Positions 39,901 through 46,908 of a stretch of 46,908 bases of DNA are shown in pieces; the first letter of the stretch is position 1; every line of letters starts with the position of its first letter. The notes beneath the pieces are model-generated. The model was given only the letters and a program-made list of their open reading frames with translations, made no database searches and had not been told where the DNA came from. The position numbers and the translations under genes were made by a program. This DNA comes from a virus, in IMG/VR virus record IMGVR_UViG_3300042564_000653, positions 1 through 46,908 of that record, one strand, 5' to 3'.

Positions 39901-40280
39901 CTTTCTTGGTAAGTCGTATATTTAGGCTTCTCTCCTTTAATTTCTTGAGATAAAAATTGACTAGGAGCACCGCTACCCATCGAGCCTCCAGCCATACTAA
40001 AACGGCTAAGAGATTCTAGCGCATCAATTGCTTTATTATAGAAAGCCTTACCTGTCCCGCTTAAAAATCTAAATGGAGATGTCAGAAACGAGCTCTCTTC
40101 GCCATCCGAAGAATCTGTCTCCCCAGATAATGCCGTACCTCTTAAACTTGCGTTTTGGTTTGGATTTTTTTTTTCAGGGGCAACTCCTACAATGGACATT
40201 GGGTCAAATGCTTTTTTTACATTAGACGTCGGCTTAACACCTACAATAGACATTGGGTCAAAGTTATCTTGATTTGGCAT
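33966..40280 (-). CDS. Giant internal virion / ejection protein, 2104 aa
   Basis: The largest gene. It opens with two copies of FDPMSIVGV (residues 6-14 and 25-33) separated by a basic linker, a type of N-terminal tag seen on other podovirus internal proteins. The C-terminal third has LPD38-like text of polyvalent phage proteins (ATRYNPLFFISNTQMDMAQQ; FSSAMEYVADNPRQFAWKAT). Glu/Lys coiled-coil parts fill residues ~700-1100, and a hydrophobic segment near 1730 (GQLAAMSIMGLVG) could enter a membrane. Analogous to T7 gp16 or P22 gp16: injected to form the DNA channel. No lysozyme or transglycosylase motif seen. Confidence 0.65.
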   Translation of the reverse strand: MPNQDNFDPMSIVGVKPTSNVKKAFDPMSIVGVAPEKKNPNQNASLRGTALSGETDSSDGEESSFLTSPFRFLSGTGKAFYNKAIDALESLSRFSMAGGSMGSGAPSQFLSQEIKGEKPKYTTYQERTIAADKILSGLDAIKAETKGKSDVFTDKGMRIPDAEAAGYQIGDGIAQLGLNIFGGGTGLAINYFANTEKNYQEARRQGISSDRALNESAVRAGAETLLDKFLGAEMAIEKIAGKQAIKMGTKEALEQLSKKGLGREAFDEMVSRSIKTFSKEGLAQIGKGVGFEALDEFGQTYADEGIKTLFDNYQKAKNDNDDNAKLQLYDADTGSSKTFYGALNASFYGGLSGGMGARFTGSRAFSPTVYSSIQNAYDAGGATQVQESAAQIEKGINDALASNKMTPQQHQQALFNLGNIVTDVQSYSQNSKADSFTRFSKFEIENSHIPNAVRRVSDTFVDRLTPTVQANESDVKNDIENNNLVHMRYDIRENVPDEFTPFISDVPVTAEGVPIIIANVPASIARAYEQNNQSKGGITQSINNAISDIIGTSNFISFDKLIDRIKMTLPDEKTREAFALEAVAAKESVSKDLRLINLMNEAKSDINKNGAFDMDAYNGKLRNWNVSNEKQEVLFNGNKHTVESVSYNGQQAKLSGLDQEVNTSELTPFVAQESQTELDNTKQENGKTENIPATESGVTENQKGAIDDAVSQLAQSESTENKTEVVPERSKPVKPKGRIHERALEVEDNSAEAAVIKFFAAGGKVMRSNPESSLGGKLKTLQSFFSKSKQGGNVPIASEIQSRKAISAEEKDGGLSMDAIAQRLWEESGAKDGAEQDFLDAVESVVSRFYTKTQMATHLLQKNNVSNKQALAVDQNFEQEQMMFEAEQRGMTLEEFEQFINENPDYQEAWDSALEETENYLANIEDHPELLEPFGLSESEKAELNNLFAEDTKTEQAPTAEDTNRAARKKEYYGKRNAAVDELLTAENTSTPEKSRATYDEFFNRLRALEKEYSDVYEEIMQELRDYNNANQATTENVGEENNPSQPPVPPVPPTDEQMAEEEENKPLSDQENDLTVLSREESKKRAEELKRGQKTTWESLVEAFVNSDVKIKNILTRAAGKKSFVVSLLRNRRGLTASINQVINKANEKIFKGLNEVGMSRFNSLGYALRTIQLDAKRLGKQKKEIERLIQEFNDKNSKLAEDKRKPYTEKVKAEIEAKAKAKFPILNHGTVKIKVNGIEREVPMTSQIAQETIDGIKAALGNEAFARMSKRIDGYKEFGNMALKESYDAGMISKEVYDDLKDDFYSLRATVERTFEQFSPGDKVMYQSAVDKAFGSLSKDGTTKVMITDTPLLMQTSYNIMKRAIKKNELKKAMFDATVAQGKESEYFREAQVETYKDENGNEVIRQNEQGDVVVKNAPKGFTLVGYKDGGRAKYFFMEDSINNKMYSLNNTFDSDAIQSKFIMSMVNAENLGNRILTGFATRYNPLFFISNTQMDMAQQVIFTDIWDGGKNYSNLASSTMRALVRSAKFIDIRGKNKDMIEKTLERATELGLMMDMLSTSSETRKMYKETGEIGPMEQMQPDGKLKRAAKMLTKFNLKTEVAMRLAAFSEVQNNLTKDFEKENGRKPNEREQYEIDTIAVAQARAYTDFAEKGTYTPKLNMPYLTSSISAFSSAMEYVADNPRQFAWKATQIAASGFVGQLAAMSIMGLVGDPEDWENVKDYDKDRNILIPFSYSTVKDKFGNDKIQWNFIPIRVNPTIAPVWIASRKAAEATYYSLHGIEQKATSGLDKVDTFIGAINTALPVAIPVGTSLQKVKQSAGLTISRKLWMAAAFKTITGYDPYRGQDLLTYEDKQGETGAEGLENKNVPYVYKAIGKTGLSPVRTQAFVETFTTGNHMLIQSVYAITSDVAAAMTQEKSPTIRGEKSVTNIPMMLKGLTGNRISVSSDVNYSYNKDLQAKYKEANEVSRKYLTQERELQIKLQDLRTASKSESEFLEKVSKEVLPEYKNNKDIVGTIDVLETAKSIAIKSIKKNVVTPEAYDEAAIIKVTQTPKGQAEMLYYMFGNDKKKATETMGKASVLGVSKKDIGLMSLEYNKLIEKK

Positions 40281-40283
40281 ATT

Positions 40284-41879
40284 TTAATTAGGGTTTATTG
40301 TCTTGTTGTTGTCTTTATACCACTGATACACTTCCGCGTCGGTTTTAGCAATCTTTCCATTTTTCAACGTAAGCTTGCCTTTTAGTTTACTCATATTAGC
40401 GTCAATAACGGACTTGTAAACAACATTCCCGCCTGCTGCAGGTGTGGTAACAGGAGGTTTTGCTGCAGGTGCTGACGCAGCCTTTGGAATTGCTGCCCTA
40501 TTGTAGTAGTAAATAGATTGGGAAATATTCGACTCTCTATCTTTTCCTAAGTTCTTAATAGCCATAGGCAACGACTTCTCTCCTGCACCTTTATAAGGAT
40601 AATACGTTAAAGTCTTCCCATACTCTAATTCTTTTGTATCCTGATTTATTGTGCCAGTGCCAGAATATCCTACAATTTGTTGTTGCCCATTAGGCAATGT
40701 CCTTAGACCAGTTGCTTTAAAAGGAATAGTGATGTTAGGTTTTTGTGGGTCGGAAACAGATATTTTTAACTCTGTCCCAAACTCTACACTCTTGCCTTTA
40801 TCTGTAATATTAATACCATAATCAGACAGAGTTCCTCCATTCATAGGAGGAATGCCGCTTCCGCCCATTTCAGATAACGCTTTTCTTCTTTGAGCATTAT
40901 TAGCTGCAATACCAGACCATTTAAGCTGCATTTCTACATCAAATACTTTTTGTTGATTAGCTGTCTGGAATGCCTCTTGTTCCGCTAAGTCTTTCTCTCT
41001 TGATATTTGTGCTGCAGTTTTCGACTCAACTATTGTTGTTGGAATCTTAATCTGGTTCTTAATATTAAACTCAATAATCTTTTCATCGCTAAGTCCTGAA
41101 ACTGAAGCTCCAAATTTTTCCCTCATTAAAGGAATTAATGTAGGGTCTTGAGCTTTTATTCTTTCAGTTACATAGGTCAAGTATGGAATTTGCGTTACAG
41201 ACCCGTCTGGGTTTGTGATGCTGTACATAGTTGGCATATTAGCGCCATTCTCGTTTACTTCCCATCCTTGAGGAGCCTCCACTTGAACAAGCGTTTTACC
41301 TCCCTTAGCATTATCTACTTCTTTTTTTACAGGAGTATATGGGGCAATACTACCAAATGTCTTTATAAATTTCTTATTACTATCTAAATTATTTGTATAT
41401 ACTTTAGAAAATGCAACTTGTAAGTCTCTTGGATTCTTGATTAGATTTTCATCATTCATTAATCCATTAATGTCCCTGTAGTATTTTTCGAAACTAGTTA
41501 AATCCTCTTTTGTAGATGCCCCTAATTGCAAGTTTTTTTCAAATTCTTTAGCCGCTAAATCGTATCCTGTCTTAAGGTCTTTAATATCAGATACGGCTTG
41601 TCTTATCTCTCCTAATTTACCATAGTCTAGCTTTCCATTTTCTAGTATAGCCGCACTAGCGTGACCTAATAAATTATTGGCTTTAGATGTTATGCTTTTC
41701 TGCCCATAGATATTTATATCCTTTTTAAGGGCTTCAATATTAGCAAAGGTGCTTTCAGCAAGATTATAATCTCTTTGCTGTTGCTGAATTATTTGCGTAA
41801 ATATACTGCCAAGACCAGACTGTGCTTGCTGGAAATCTTGTCTAATACTTTCTGCTGGGTTATAGATATATCCTGCCAT
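40284..41879 (-). CDS. Internal virion protein, 531 aa (T7 gp15-like position)
   Basis: Helical N-terminal half (SIRQDFQQAQSGLGSIFTQI; LKDLKTGYDLAAKEFEKNL), then a beta-type C-terminal half and an Ala/Pro linker near residue 465 (AAIPKAASAPAAKPPVTTPA). Stands between the gp14-like and giant proteins, 3 bases from each, which is the T7/P22 order of ejection proteins. Call rests on position and style. Confidence 0.5.
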   Translation of the reverse strand: MAGYIYNPAESIRQDFQQAQSGLGSIFTQIIQQQQRDYNLAESTFANIEALKKDINIYGQKSITSKANNLLGHASAAILENGKLDYGKLGEIRQAVSDIKDLKTGYDLAAKEFEKNLQLGASTKEDLTSFEKYYRDINGLMNDENLIKNPRDLQVAFSKVYTNNLDSNKKFIKTFGSIAPYTPVKKEVDNAKGGKTLVQVEAPQGWEVNENGANMPTMYSITNPDGSVTQIPYLTYVTERIKAQDPTLIPLMREKFGASVSGLSDEKIIEFNIKNQIKIPTTIVESKTAAQISREKDLAEQEAFQTANQQKVFDVEMQLKWSGIAANNAQRRKALSEMGGSGIPPMNGGTLSDYGINITDKGKSVEFGTELKISVSDPQKPNITIPFKATGLRTLPNGQQQIVGYSGTGTINQDTKELEYGKTLTYYPYKGAGEKSLPMAIKNLGKDRESNISQSIYYYNRAAIPKAASAPAAKPPVTTPAAGGNVVYKSVIDANMSKLKGKLTLKNGKIAKTDAEVYQWYKDNNKTINPN

Positions 41880-41881
41880 AA

Positions 41882-42859
41882 TTAGTTACCAGTTGTAAAC
41901 CATTCTTTGTTAATTGGGTTCCAAGAATATTTAGAGTCAAATTCTTCCTGAGGAGTCATTGCTTGTTTTGACATATTGCTACCAAAATTAACAGGACTAG
42001 CGAAAGGTATGCTTTGCCCTGTTGAACCTGATAATGAATTACCAATTAAATCAAGTTTTGAATTATCCCAAAGCTGAGGCGGTGCAGCAGTTTGAGTGGC
42101 TGGATACATTCTATTAAGAACCTCCATATTTTGTTTTTGATTTTGCATTTGCATTAAACCGCCACCTATGCTTGATGCTAAACCACCAACACCTGACCAA
42201 ATACTTGCGTTAGCATCTGCCACTGCTGCCGCTTTAGCTTGCTGTCCCTCAAAAAGTTGCTGGTTTAAATTTAATTGCCCTGAAAGTTTATTTTGAGAAA
42301 CGCCCATAATGCCAGCTTGCTTATTTGCCAAAGAAGAGAATTCTAGCCCTCTTTCTCTTGCTGAAGCTGCAGCCGTTTGACCAATAGCAGCTAATTGATT
42401 TTGCTGTGCTTGATTTTGTATCGCCATTTGTTGTTCTGCAGAACGAGCACTAATAGCATTTTGGGCTTGATTCTCGCCTTGCTGAGCCATCAATGCAGCT
42501 GTCATAATATCAGTACCACTTCCTGCGCCTCTTGTTGCTGCAGCCAATACATTGGAAGATGTTTGAGCTGCCTGGTCTCTAGCAATTTGCTCTCCAGCAC
42601 CACGCGACATCCCAGATGCCATACGCTTTGCTAAATCAGCTTGTTGCTCAACTTTTTGGAAGCGAGATATGTCTCCTTGGTATGTAGGAGCGCCTTTTGC
42701 TTGAGATAATAAATCTGCGTATCCAGCATTAAACTCGCTTCGTTGTTGCTCAGCAAAACGACGCTGGGCTCCTAATTGGCTAACGGCTTCGCGTTTCTTG
42801 CCAATGGCTCCAATTATATCCATTGCAGCGCCTGCTGCTCCTAAAATTAATGGTATCAT
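41882..42859 (-). CDS. Internal virion protein, 325 aa (T7 gp14 / P22 gp7-like)
   Basis: An N-terminal hydrophobic, Gly/Ala-rich helix (IPLILGAAGAAMDIIGAIG) is followed by a Gln/Ala-rich helical body (RRFAEQQRSEFNAGYADLL) with a Gly/Ser-rich region (GVGGLASSIGGGLMQ). This is the typical makeup of small ejection proteins that enter the outer or inner membrane. Position agrees. Confidence 0.6.
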   Translation of the reverse strand: MIPLILGAAGAAMDIIGAIGKKREAVSQLGAQRRFAEQQRSEFNAGYADLLSQAKGAPTYQGDISRFQKVEQQADLAKRMASGMSRGAGEQIARDQAAQTSSNVLAAATRGAGSGTDIMTAALMAQQGENQAQNAISARSAEQQMAIQNQAQQNQLAAIGQTAAASARERGLEFSSLANKQAGIMGVSQNKLSGQLNLNQQLFEGQQAKAAAVADANASIWSGVGGLASSIGGGLMQMQNQKQNMEVLNRMYPATQTAAPPQLWDNSKLDLIGNSLSGSTGQSIPFASPVNFGSNMSKQAMTPQEEFDSKYSWNPINKEWFTTGN

Positions 42860-42870
42860 ATCTTATATTG

Positions 42871-45800
42871 TTATGAGTGTCCTGATATTGCTTGTACTTC
42901 TATATCCAAGGAGTTCAATCTCATATCCTGAGTTTTATCCTTTAAAGATACAACAAAATTATTTAGATAGCCAATTATGTAGTTTCCTGATATTAATCCA
43001 CCAGTTGATGAGCTATCTCTTAAGATATGCGCATACAATCTATTGTCCTCTACAATAAAGTTTGTTTCGTTTATTGCGCTTGTTTGACTATTCTCGTTTG
43101 TAATAGCAATTGACAATAAGGAAGCTTTAACTCCATTAGGTTGGCTATAGTCTACGACGTTCATACTGTGCGATACAGACACGTTTAATGGCATAATAGG
43201 TAATCTACTATTCAAAGTAAATTTAATCGTAGAGTCGGGAGCGTTTTCAGGAAGTACGCCTAGAAATGCGTTATACCCTGATTGCAATGACTTATATACA
43301 ACACCATTTTTAAATAACACCATCTTGTCGCCATAGCTTTCTGCGTGGTCAACTTTAAATGCATAAGTAGATATCCAGCGCTTTAACGAATCTGAATATC
43401 CAATAGATGTGGTATCGCTCCCAATAGAAACAAAGCACATATTATAGAATGGGTCAAAAGCAAATCTAGCATTACCAGACTTAGTTAAGAAATGAGAGCG
43501 CATAAATGTATCGCTCACAAGCTCAATACCTTGCTCATTATACTTAATAACTTTCTTGTTATAATTATCCCACCACCAAACGTTTCCTTTGTAATTAAAG
43601 GCTGATTGTTTGTCTTGTAAGCCGTAGTTGTACCCAAGGTTGCGAATTGTACCGATAACATTAGATGATATAGATAGGATGCCTTGGTTATTCCCTTGAG
43701 TTAATTCTTGCTCTCCTAGTAAAACATAAGCAGATTCATTTTGGCACAAAGCAAGAAGCATCGTTCCATTGCCTTGTAGTCTTGATGCTCTTTGTAATGA
43801 TACAATTTCCCCATTTTCTACAGGTACATCTGCACTATCTAAGGCAAAGAATGAGCTAAGATTATTTATCTTAGTTCCTGCCACATAGTTGCCTCCGTAA
43901 CGGATTGTGTTCTTGCGTCCTGTCGGGTTAAGATTCTTAGATACAAGAACTGTAGGCTTACCTGCCGATGTATTCCAGAATTGTCTAGCTGTAGCTGCAG
44001 AAGAAGCTCTTCTTACAAGCTTAGCTGTAGTACCTGAAATGATAGCAGTTGGATTATATGTAGTCTCTGTAGTAGGCGCTATTCTGTCTCCGTTTAAAGT
44101 AAACTGAATAGCTGGGTATCCATCTGATGCTGTAAAATTAATAATAGCTGAAGCAAAATCTCCGTAAGAATCAAACACTAATGTAAGTTGTACATAAAAC
44201 TTGTCATCTGTTACAATGTCAGCGTTGGAATTAAGTTCAATCTCTTGAACTAAGGTATCATTTGATGTGCCAGATGTTTCAAGATTGCCCTCAGCTAACG
44301 TTTTTATTGTACCAAATGCTACTCCAGCACCATATGTTTCTGTTGTAGGATTATATGACATCTTATATACTTGAGCCCTTAAACTATAAGTTATATATCC
44401 GCCAGTATCTTGATAGCCTAAGTTTATTGACCAAGTTTTTTTAATACGATATGTAAGGGTTAGTTTATTAACGCCTACTTCTTGGTCAGTAGCATCATAA
44501 TATCCTAGTATTTTAAGCTCAGGACCCGAACTGCCCTCTATTCCAGTATTTGTAATAATTGCTGCTCCATCTGCATTTGCAACAAACGAAGTAAAAGAGG
44601 GAATTTGAACAACATCAGAAATAGTAGTTGATGGACCTGCCGAACTAGATTGCATTGAAAATGTTGCAATGTTTGCTGTAGTAATAGCGTCCTGAGTATA
44701 TTCTTTTGGATTAGACTTATACTTAGTGTAGATAAATGGTGCAGTAGAATAAACAGGCAAATCAATCTTAGAGAACACCATATCCCCCAATAGCTTGTTT
44801 GTGCCTAAAGTGCCGTCTCCAGATATATCTTTATTGGAGGATGCTGTCCAAGAAGTAATATCCATTAAATTCCCGTACTCATAGAATAACAATGATTCAT
44901 CTTCTGGAACCTGCTTAGGAGTATAAATCTCAAAGTATAAACTTTTAGCAACAGGAATAACTGGATTACTCATAATCCCCTTATCATACTTACAATAAAG
45001 AAAGTTGTCATTTTGACTTTCTATCTTAAGGTCAAGTATTCCGTTAGGGGTACTAATAGTGATTCTGTCGTCTTCAGAGAAGTTATAAATATTTCCAGCT
45101 CTAAACATTCCCATTAAATCAACTACCAAGAACTTAACGTTTTTGATTTGCTTGTCCGTTAATGACTGAGTAATTGTTGTAATCTCTGTAACAGCCTTTG
45201 TTGTAGGCAATGTTGTTAGGGTGGTTAATTCAAAAAAGATATTACTCGCATAACCCTCATAGATATATGACTTAGATATATTCTTAGTATATACCAATTG
45301 TGCATATTTTGCCCAAGCAGGACGAGCCCAAGTAGAGCCTAGTGCTACTCTAATAGTAGGCAAAATAGGATAAGTAAACTTTCCTGTATTAATCTTAACA
45401 TACTTTTCTACTCCGCGAGTCTTCATAGCTTCATCGTAATAAGCCAATCCGATACCATAAGTAGAACTATTTGCAAATGGTTTATAGTAAGCAGTTGAAG
45501 TGGATTCCTTGCTACTAAGTGCTGCCTCCGCAAAATTACTAGAAGACAAATAGCTTCCATATGTACCACCTGATGTAGATGGCTCATATCCATTTCCTGC
45601 AAGCTTACTAATAGTGAAGTCTAAGTTAGTATCTGCAATATCATAGTCGTCTACAATATTAGCTAAGAAAACCCTATTCTTTGCAATCTCAATATGCTTT
45701 GCGCTTATTGGGACTGAATCAAATGGCTTACTAGTCGTAACCGAATCTAAGCTTTCGTATATTTGACCTGTCCAACTGAATGATGTATCTGTTCCAATTT

Positions 45801-46551
45801 TAGCAGTATCAATTCTGCGCCAAATGCCTGCATTACCAATTCTTGTATATACCTCCAAGTACTCTGCATTAGCAGGGGCTCCTGTGAAAGAGTAAGTAAA
45901 TGCATAGTCAGTTACACCAACCTCAGCCTTGTACATCTGAGAGTAAGCGCTCATTGCCGAGTATTCGCCTGACTTGTACTGATATCTTCCACAGAATTGA
46001 AAGTCGTTAGTTTCTAAAAACTCTAATCCAGCATCAGCTGTGCCAACTGTTTTGGTTATAGTAAATACATTATTTGGAGTGCGCTTAACTAATTTTAGGT
46101 CTTCAATAGCAGGAGTTACAGCAGTTGTCCAGCCATCTAAAGAGAATAACAAAGGAGTTCCTGTTGCGTGATAATTCCATATAATGCAATTATCTAATAC
46201 TTTTAAGTCCGGGGCAAAGTCAGTAGTTACGCTATGCGTGTAGCTTAAAATAAGCACTTTAGAATCCAGCGTTGTAGGGATTCTATAAATGTATGCGGTA
46301 GCGCCACTAACCGTTAAAACATATATTTGACCATCGGCTGATTGATGAGTATCCTTAATGGTATGAGTGGAAAAATTAATATCAACACCGCCAGTTGATA
46401 TAGACTCAAGCATCTTAATTGCTCCAGCTCCACCTATTTTACCTGAATCAAAGATTATATTAGTTGCATCTGAATAATCGCCCTCTGGCAATAAATTCAA
46501 GTCTACATCTTTATTTAATCCGCCTGTAGCTTTTAAAGATACTTTAGCCAT
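42871..46551 (-). CDS. P22 gp10-like tail nozzle / stabilisation protein, 1226 aa
   Basis: The start (SLKATGGLNKDVDLNLLPEG, then YSDATNIIFDSGKIGGAGAI) is the signature of podovirus tail proteins of the P22 gp10 / packaged-DNA stabilisation type. The body is almost wholly beta-strand, with repeated Tyr/Thr motifs and a late YNMCFVSIGSD region. It should form the tail nozzle below the portal-connector. Unusually long, which suggests extra surface domains in the middle. Confidence 0.7.
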   Translation of the reverse strand: MAKVSLKATGGLNKDVDLNLLPEGDYSDATNIIFDSGKIGGAGAIKMLESISTGGVDINFSTHTIKDTHQSADGQIYVLTVSGATAYIYRIPTTLDSKVLILSYTHSVTTDFAPDLKVLDNCIIWNYHATGTPLLFSLDGWTTAVTPAIEDLKLVKRTPNNVFTITKTVGTADAGLEFLETNDFQFCGRYQYKSGEYSAMSAYSQMYKAEVGVTDYAFTYSFTGAPANAEYLEVYTRIGNAGIWRRIDTAKIGTDTSFSWTGQIYESLDSVTTSKPFDSVPISAKHIEIAKNRVFLANIVDDYDIADTNLDFTISKLAGNGYEPSTSGGTYGSYLSSSNFAEAALSSKESTSTAYYKPFANSSTYGIGLAYYDEAMKTRGVEKYVKINTGKFTYPILPTIRVALGSTWARPAWAKYAQLVYTKNISKSYIYEGYASNIFFELTTLTTLPTTKAVTEITTITQSLTDKQIKNVKFLVVDLMGMFRAGNIYNFSEDDRITISTPNGILDLKIESQNDNFLYCKYDKGIMSNPVIPVAKSLYFEIYTPKQVPEDESLLFYEYGNLMDITSWTASSNKDISGDGTLGTNKLLGDMVFSKIDLPVYSTAPFIYTKYKSNPKEYTQDAITTANIATFSMQSSSAGPSTTISDVVQIPSFTSFVANADGAAIITNTGIEGSSGPELKILGYYDATDQEVGVNKLTLTYRIKKTWSINLGYQDTGGYITYSLRAQVYKMSYNPTTETYGAGVAFGTIKTLAEGNLETSGTSNDTLVQEIELNSNADIVTDDKFYVQLTLVFDSYGDFASAIINFTASDGYPAIQFTLNGDRIAPTTETTYNPTAIISGTTAKLVRRASSAATARQFWNTSAGKPTVLVSKNLNPTGRKNTIRYGGNYVAGTKINNLSSFFALDSADVPVENGEIVSLQRASRLQGNGTMLLALCQNESAYVLLGEQELTQGNNQGILSISSNVIGTIRNLGYNYGLQDKQSAFNYKGNVWWWDNYNKKVIKYNEQGIELVSDTFMRSHFLTKSGNARFAFDPFYNMCFVSIGSDTTSIGYSDSLKRWISTYAFKVDHAESYGDKMVLFKNGVVYKSLQSGYNAFLGVLPENAPDSTIKFTLNSRLPIMPLNVSVSHSMNVVDYSQPNGVKASLLSIAITNENSQTSAINETNFIVEDNRLYAHILRDSSSTGGLISGNYIIGYLNNFVVSLKDKTQDMRLNSLDIEVQAISGHS

Positions 46552-46559
46552 TATGTTAA

Positions 46560-46908
46560 TTAGTTTTTAAGTGCGCCGTGAATACCATTTCTAATGAGTG
46601 CAATCATTTCTGCGTAGTCCATTGCATTCATTCTAGCTCTGAAAATTCTACGAGCGTTTTGGTAATCCTGTTGCGCTAATTGATACTCCCCTAATCTTGC
46701 TTTCTCAGCTTTTGCTGCCATCATTACAATGTACTTACTTATTACGTCAGTAGCGTATGGCGTTACTACATTAGCTGTAGAACGAGACACCCCTGTAGTA
46801 ATGTAAGTTAGTGTAACTTCAATCAAATCCATCGTATTGCTGAATACTAGCTCCGAATTAACAGTGTCAATATCGTAGGTCATTAAAGGATTTCTTTGAC
46901 GACCATAG
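46560..46908 (-). CDS. Head completion/connector-like protein, 5' end cut by the window edge
   Basis: The frame stays open to the right edge; the first visible ATG is at 46883, but upstream codons (YGRQRNPL) are also open, so the true start may lie outside. Helical (YIVMMAAKAEKARLGEYQLA; YQNARRIFRARMNAMDY). Being directly upstream of the gp10-like gene, it stands where P22-type connectors (gp4) stand. The call is by position and style. Confidence 0.5.
   Translation of the reverse strand, partial: YGRQRNPLMTYDIDTVNSELVFSNTMDLIEVTLTYITTGVSRSTANVVTPYATDVISKYIVMMAAKAEKARLGEYQLAQQDYQNARRIFRARMNAMDYAEMIALIRNGIHGALKN

Noticed and set aside
1-46908. Terminal direct repeats at the window ends
   Set aside because: The first and last ~30 bases share no direct or inverted repeat by eye, so I do not claim defined physical ends.

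Overview
The window looks like most or all of the genome of a tailed, short-tailed (podovirus-like) dsDNA phage of a Bacteroidota host. Virion genes recognised by sequence or position are terminase, portal, scaffold, HK97-type capsid, a P22 gp10-like tail protein and three large internal/ejection-type proteins. The Bacteroidota assignment rests on several promoters of the form TTTG-N19-21-TAnnTTTG, on A-rich start regions without a clear Shine-Dalgarno sequence, and on small proteins of kinds I know from Flavobacteriia phages. I see no integrase, DNA polymerase, RNA polymerase or recognisable endolysin.

Layout. Positions 1-12723 and 30500-46908 are one leftward (minus) virion block. In transcription order it runs: tandem GroES-like cochaperonin, candidate small terminase, large terminase, portal, scaffold, major capsid protein, fibre/appendage genes, (window edges), connector-like gene, gp10-like tail protein, three internal virion proteins, a Dps/ferritin-like protein, small basic proteins and an HNH nuclease. 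Both window edges cut this block, as expected if a circular or permuted genome was opened there. Positions 13415-30499 are a rightward (plus) block of tightly packed, often overlapping early and replication genes: small unknown genes (13.4-18.7 kb), a replication module (initiator, DnaB-type helicase, PD-(D/E)XK exonuclease; 18.8-21.9 kb), more small genes (21.9-25.0 kb), a ~0.95 kb non-coding RNA locus (25.03-26.0 kb), then an Acb2/Tad1-like protein, a zinc-ribbon protein, a MazG-like protein, an SSB-like protein, an HTH protein, a RusA-like resolvase and a second PD-(D/E)XK protein.

Replication and control. A 20-bp palindromic iteron, TATGGT-N8-ACCATA, occurs four times inside the initiator gene (19295-19384) with near-24-bp spacing, and five times in the intergenic region at 11957-12073. 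Each cluster has an AT-rich flank, as in lambda-type origins carried inside the initiator gene. Two plus-strand promoters (13333, 16185) share a paired TTCGTCGA site. A small RNA with its own promoter and terminator lies at about 18720-18816, just before the replication module. The 25-kb locus has a near-consensus promoter and holds tRNA-like units of abnormal size amid many hairpins, which recalls large ornate phage RNAs such as GOLLD and ROOL. These three (the two-cluster iteron system, the small RNA, and the large RNA/tRNA-like locus) are the best candidates for undescribed biology.
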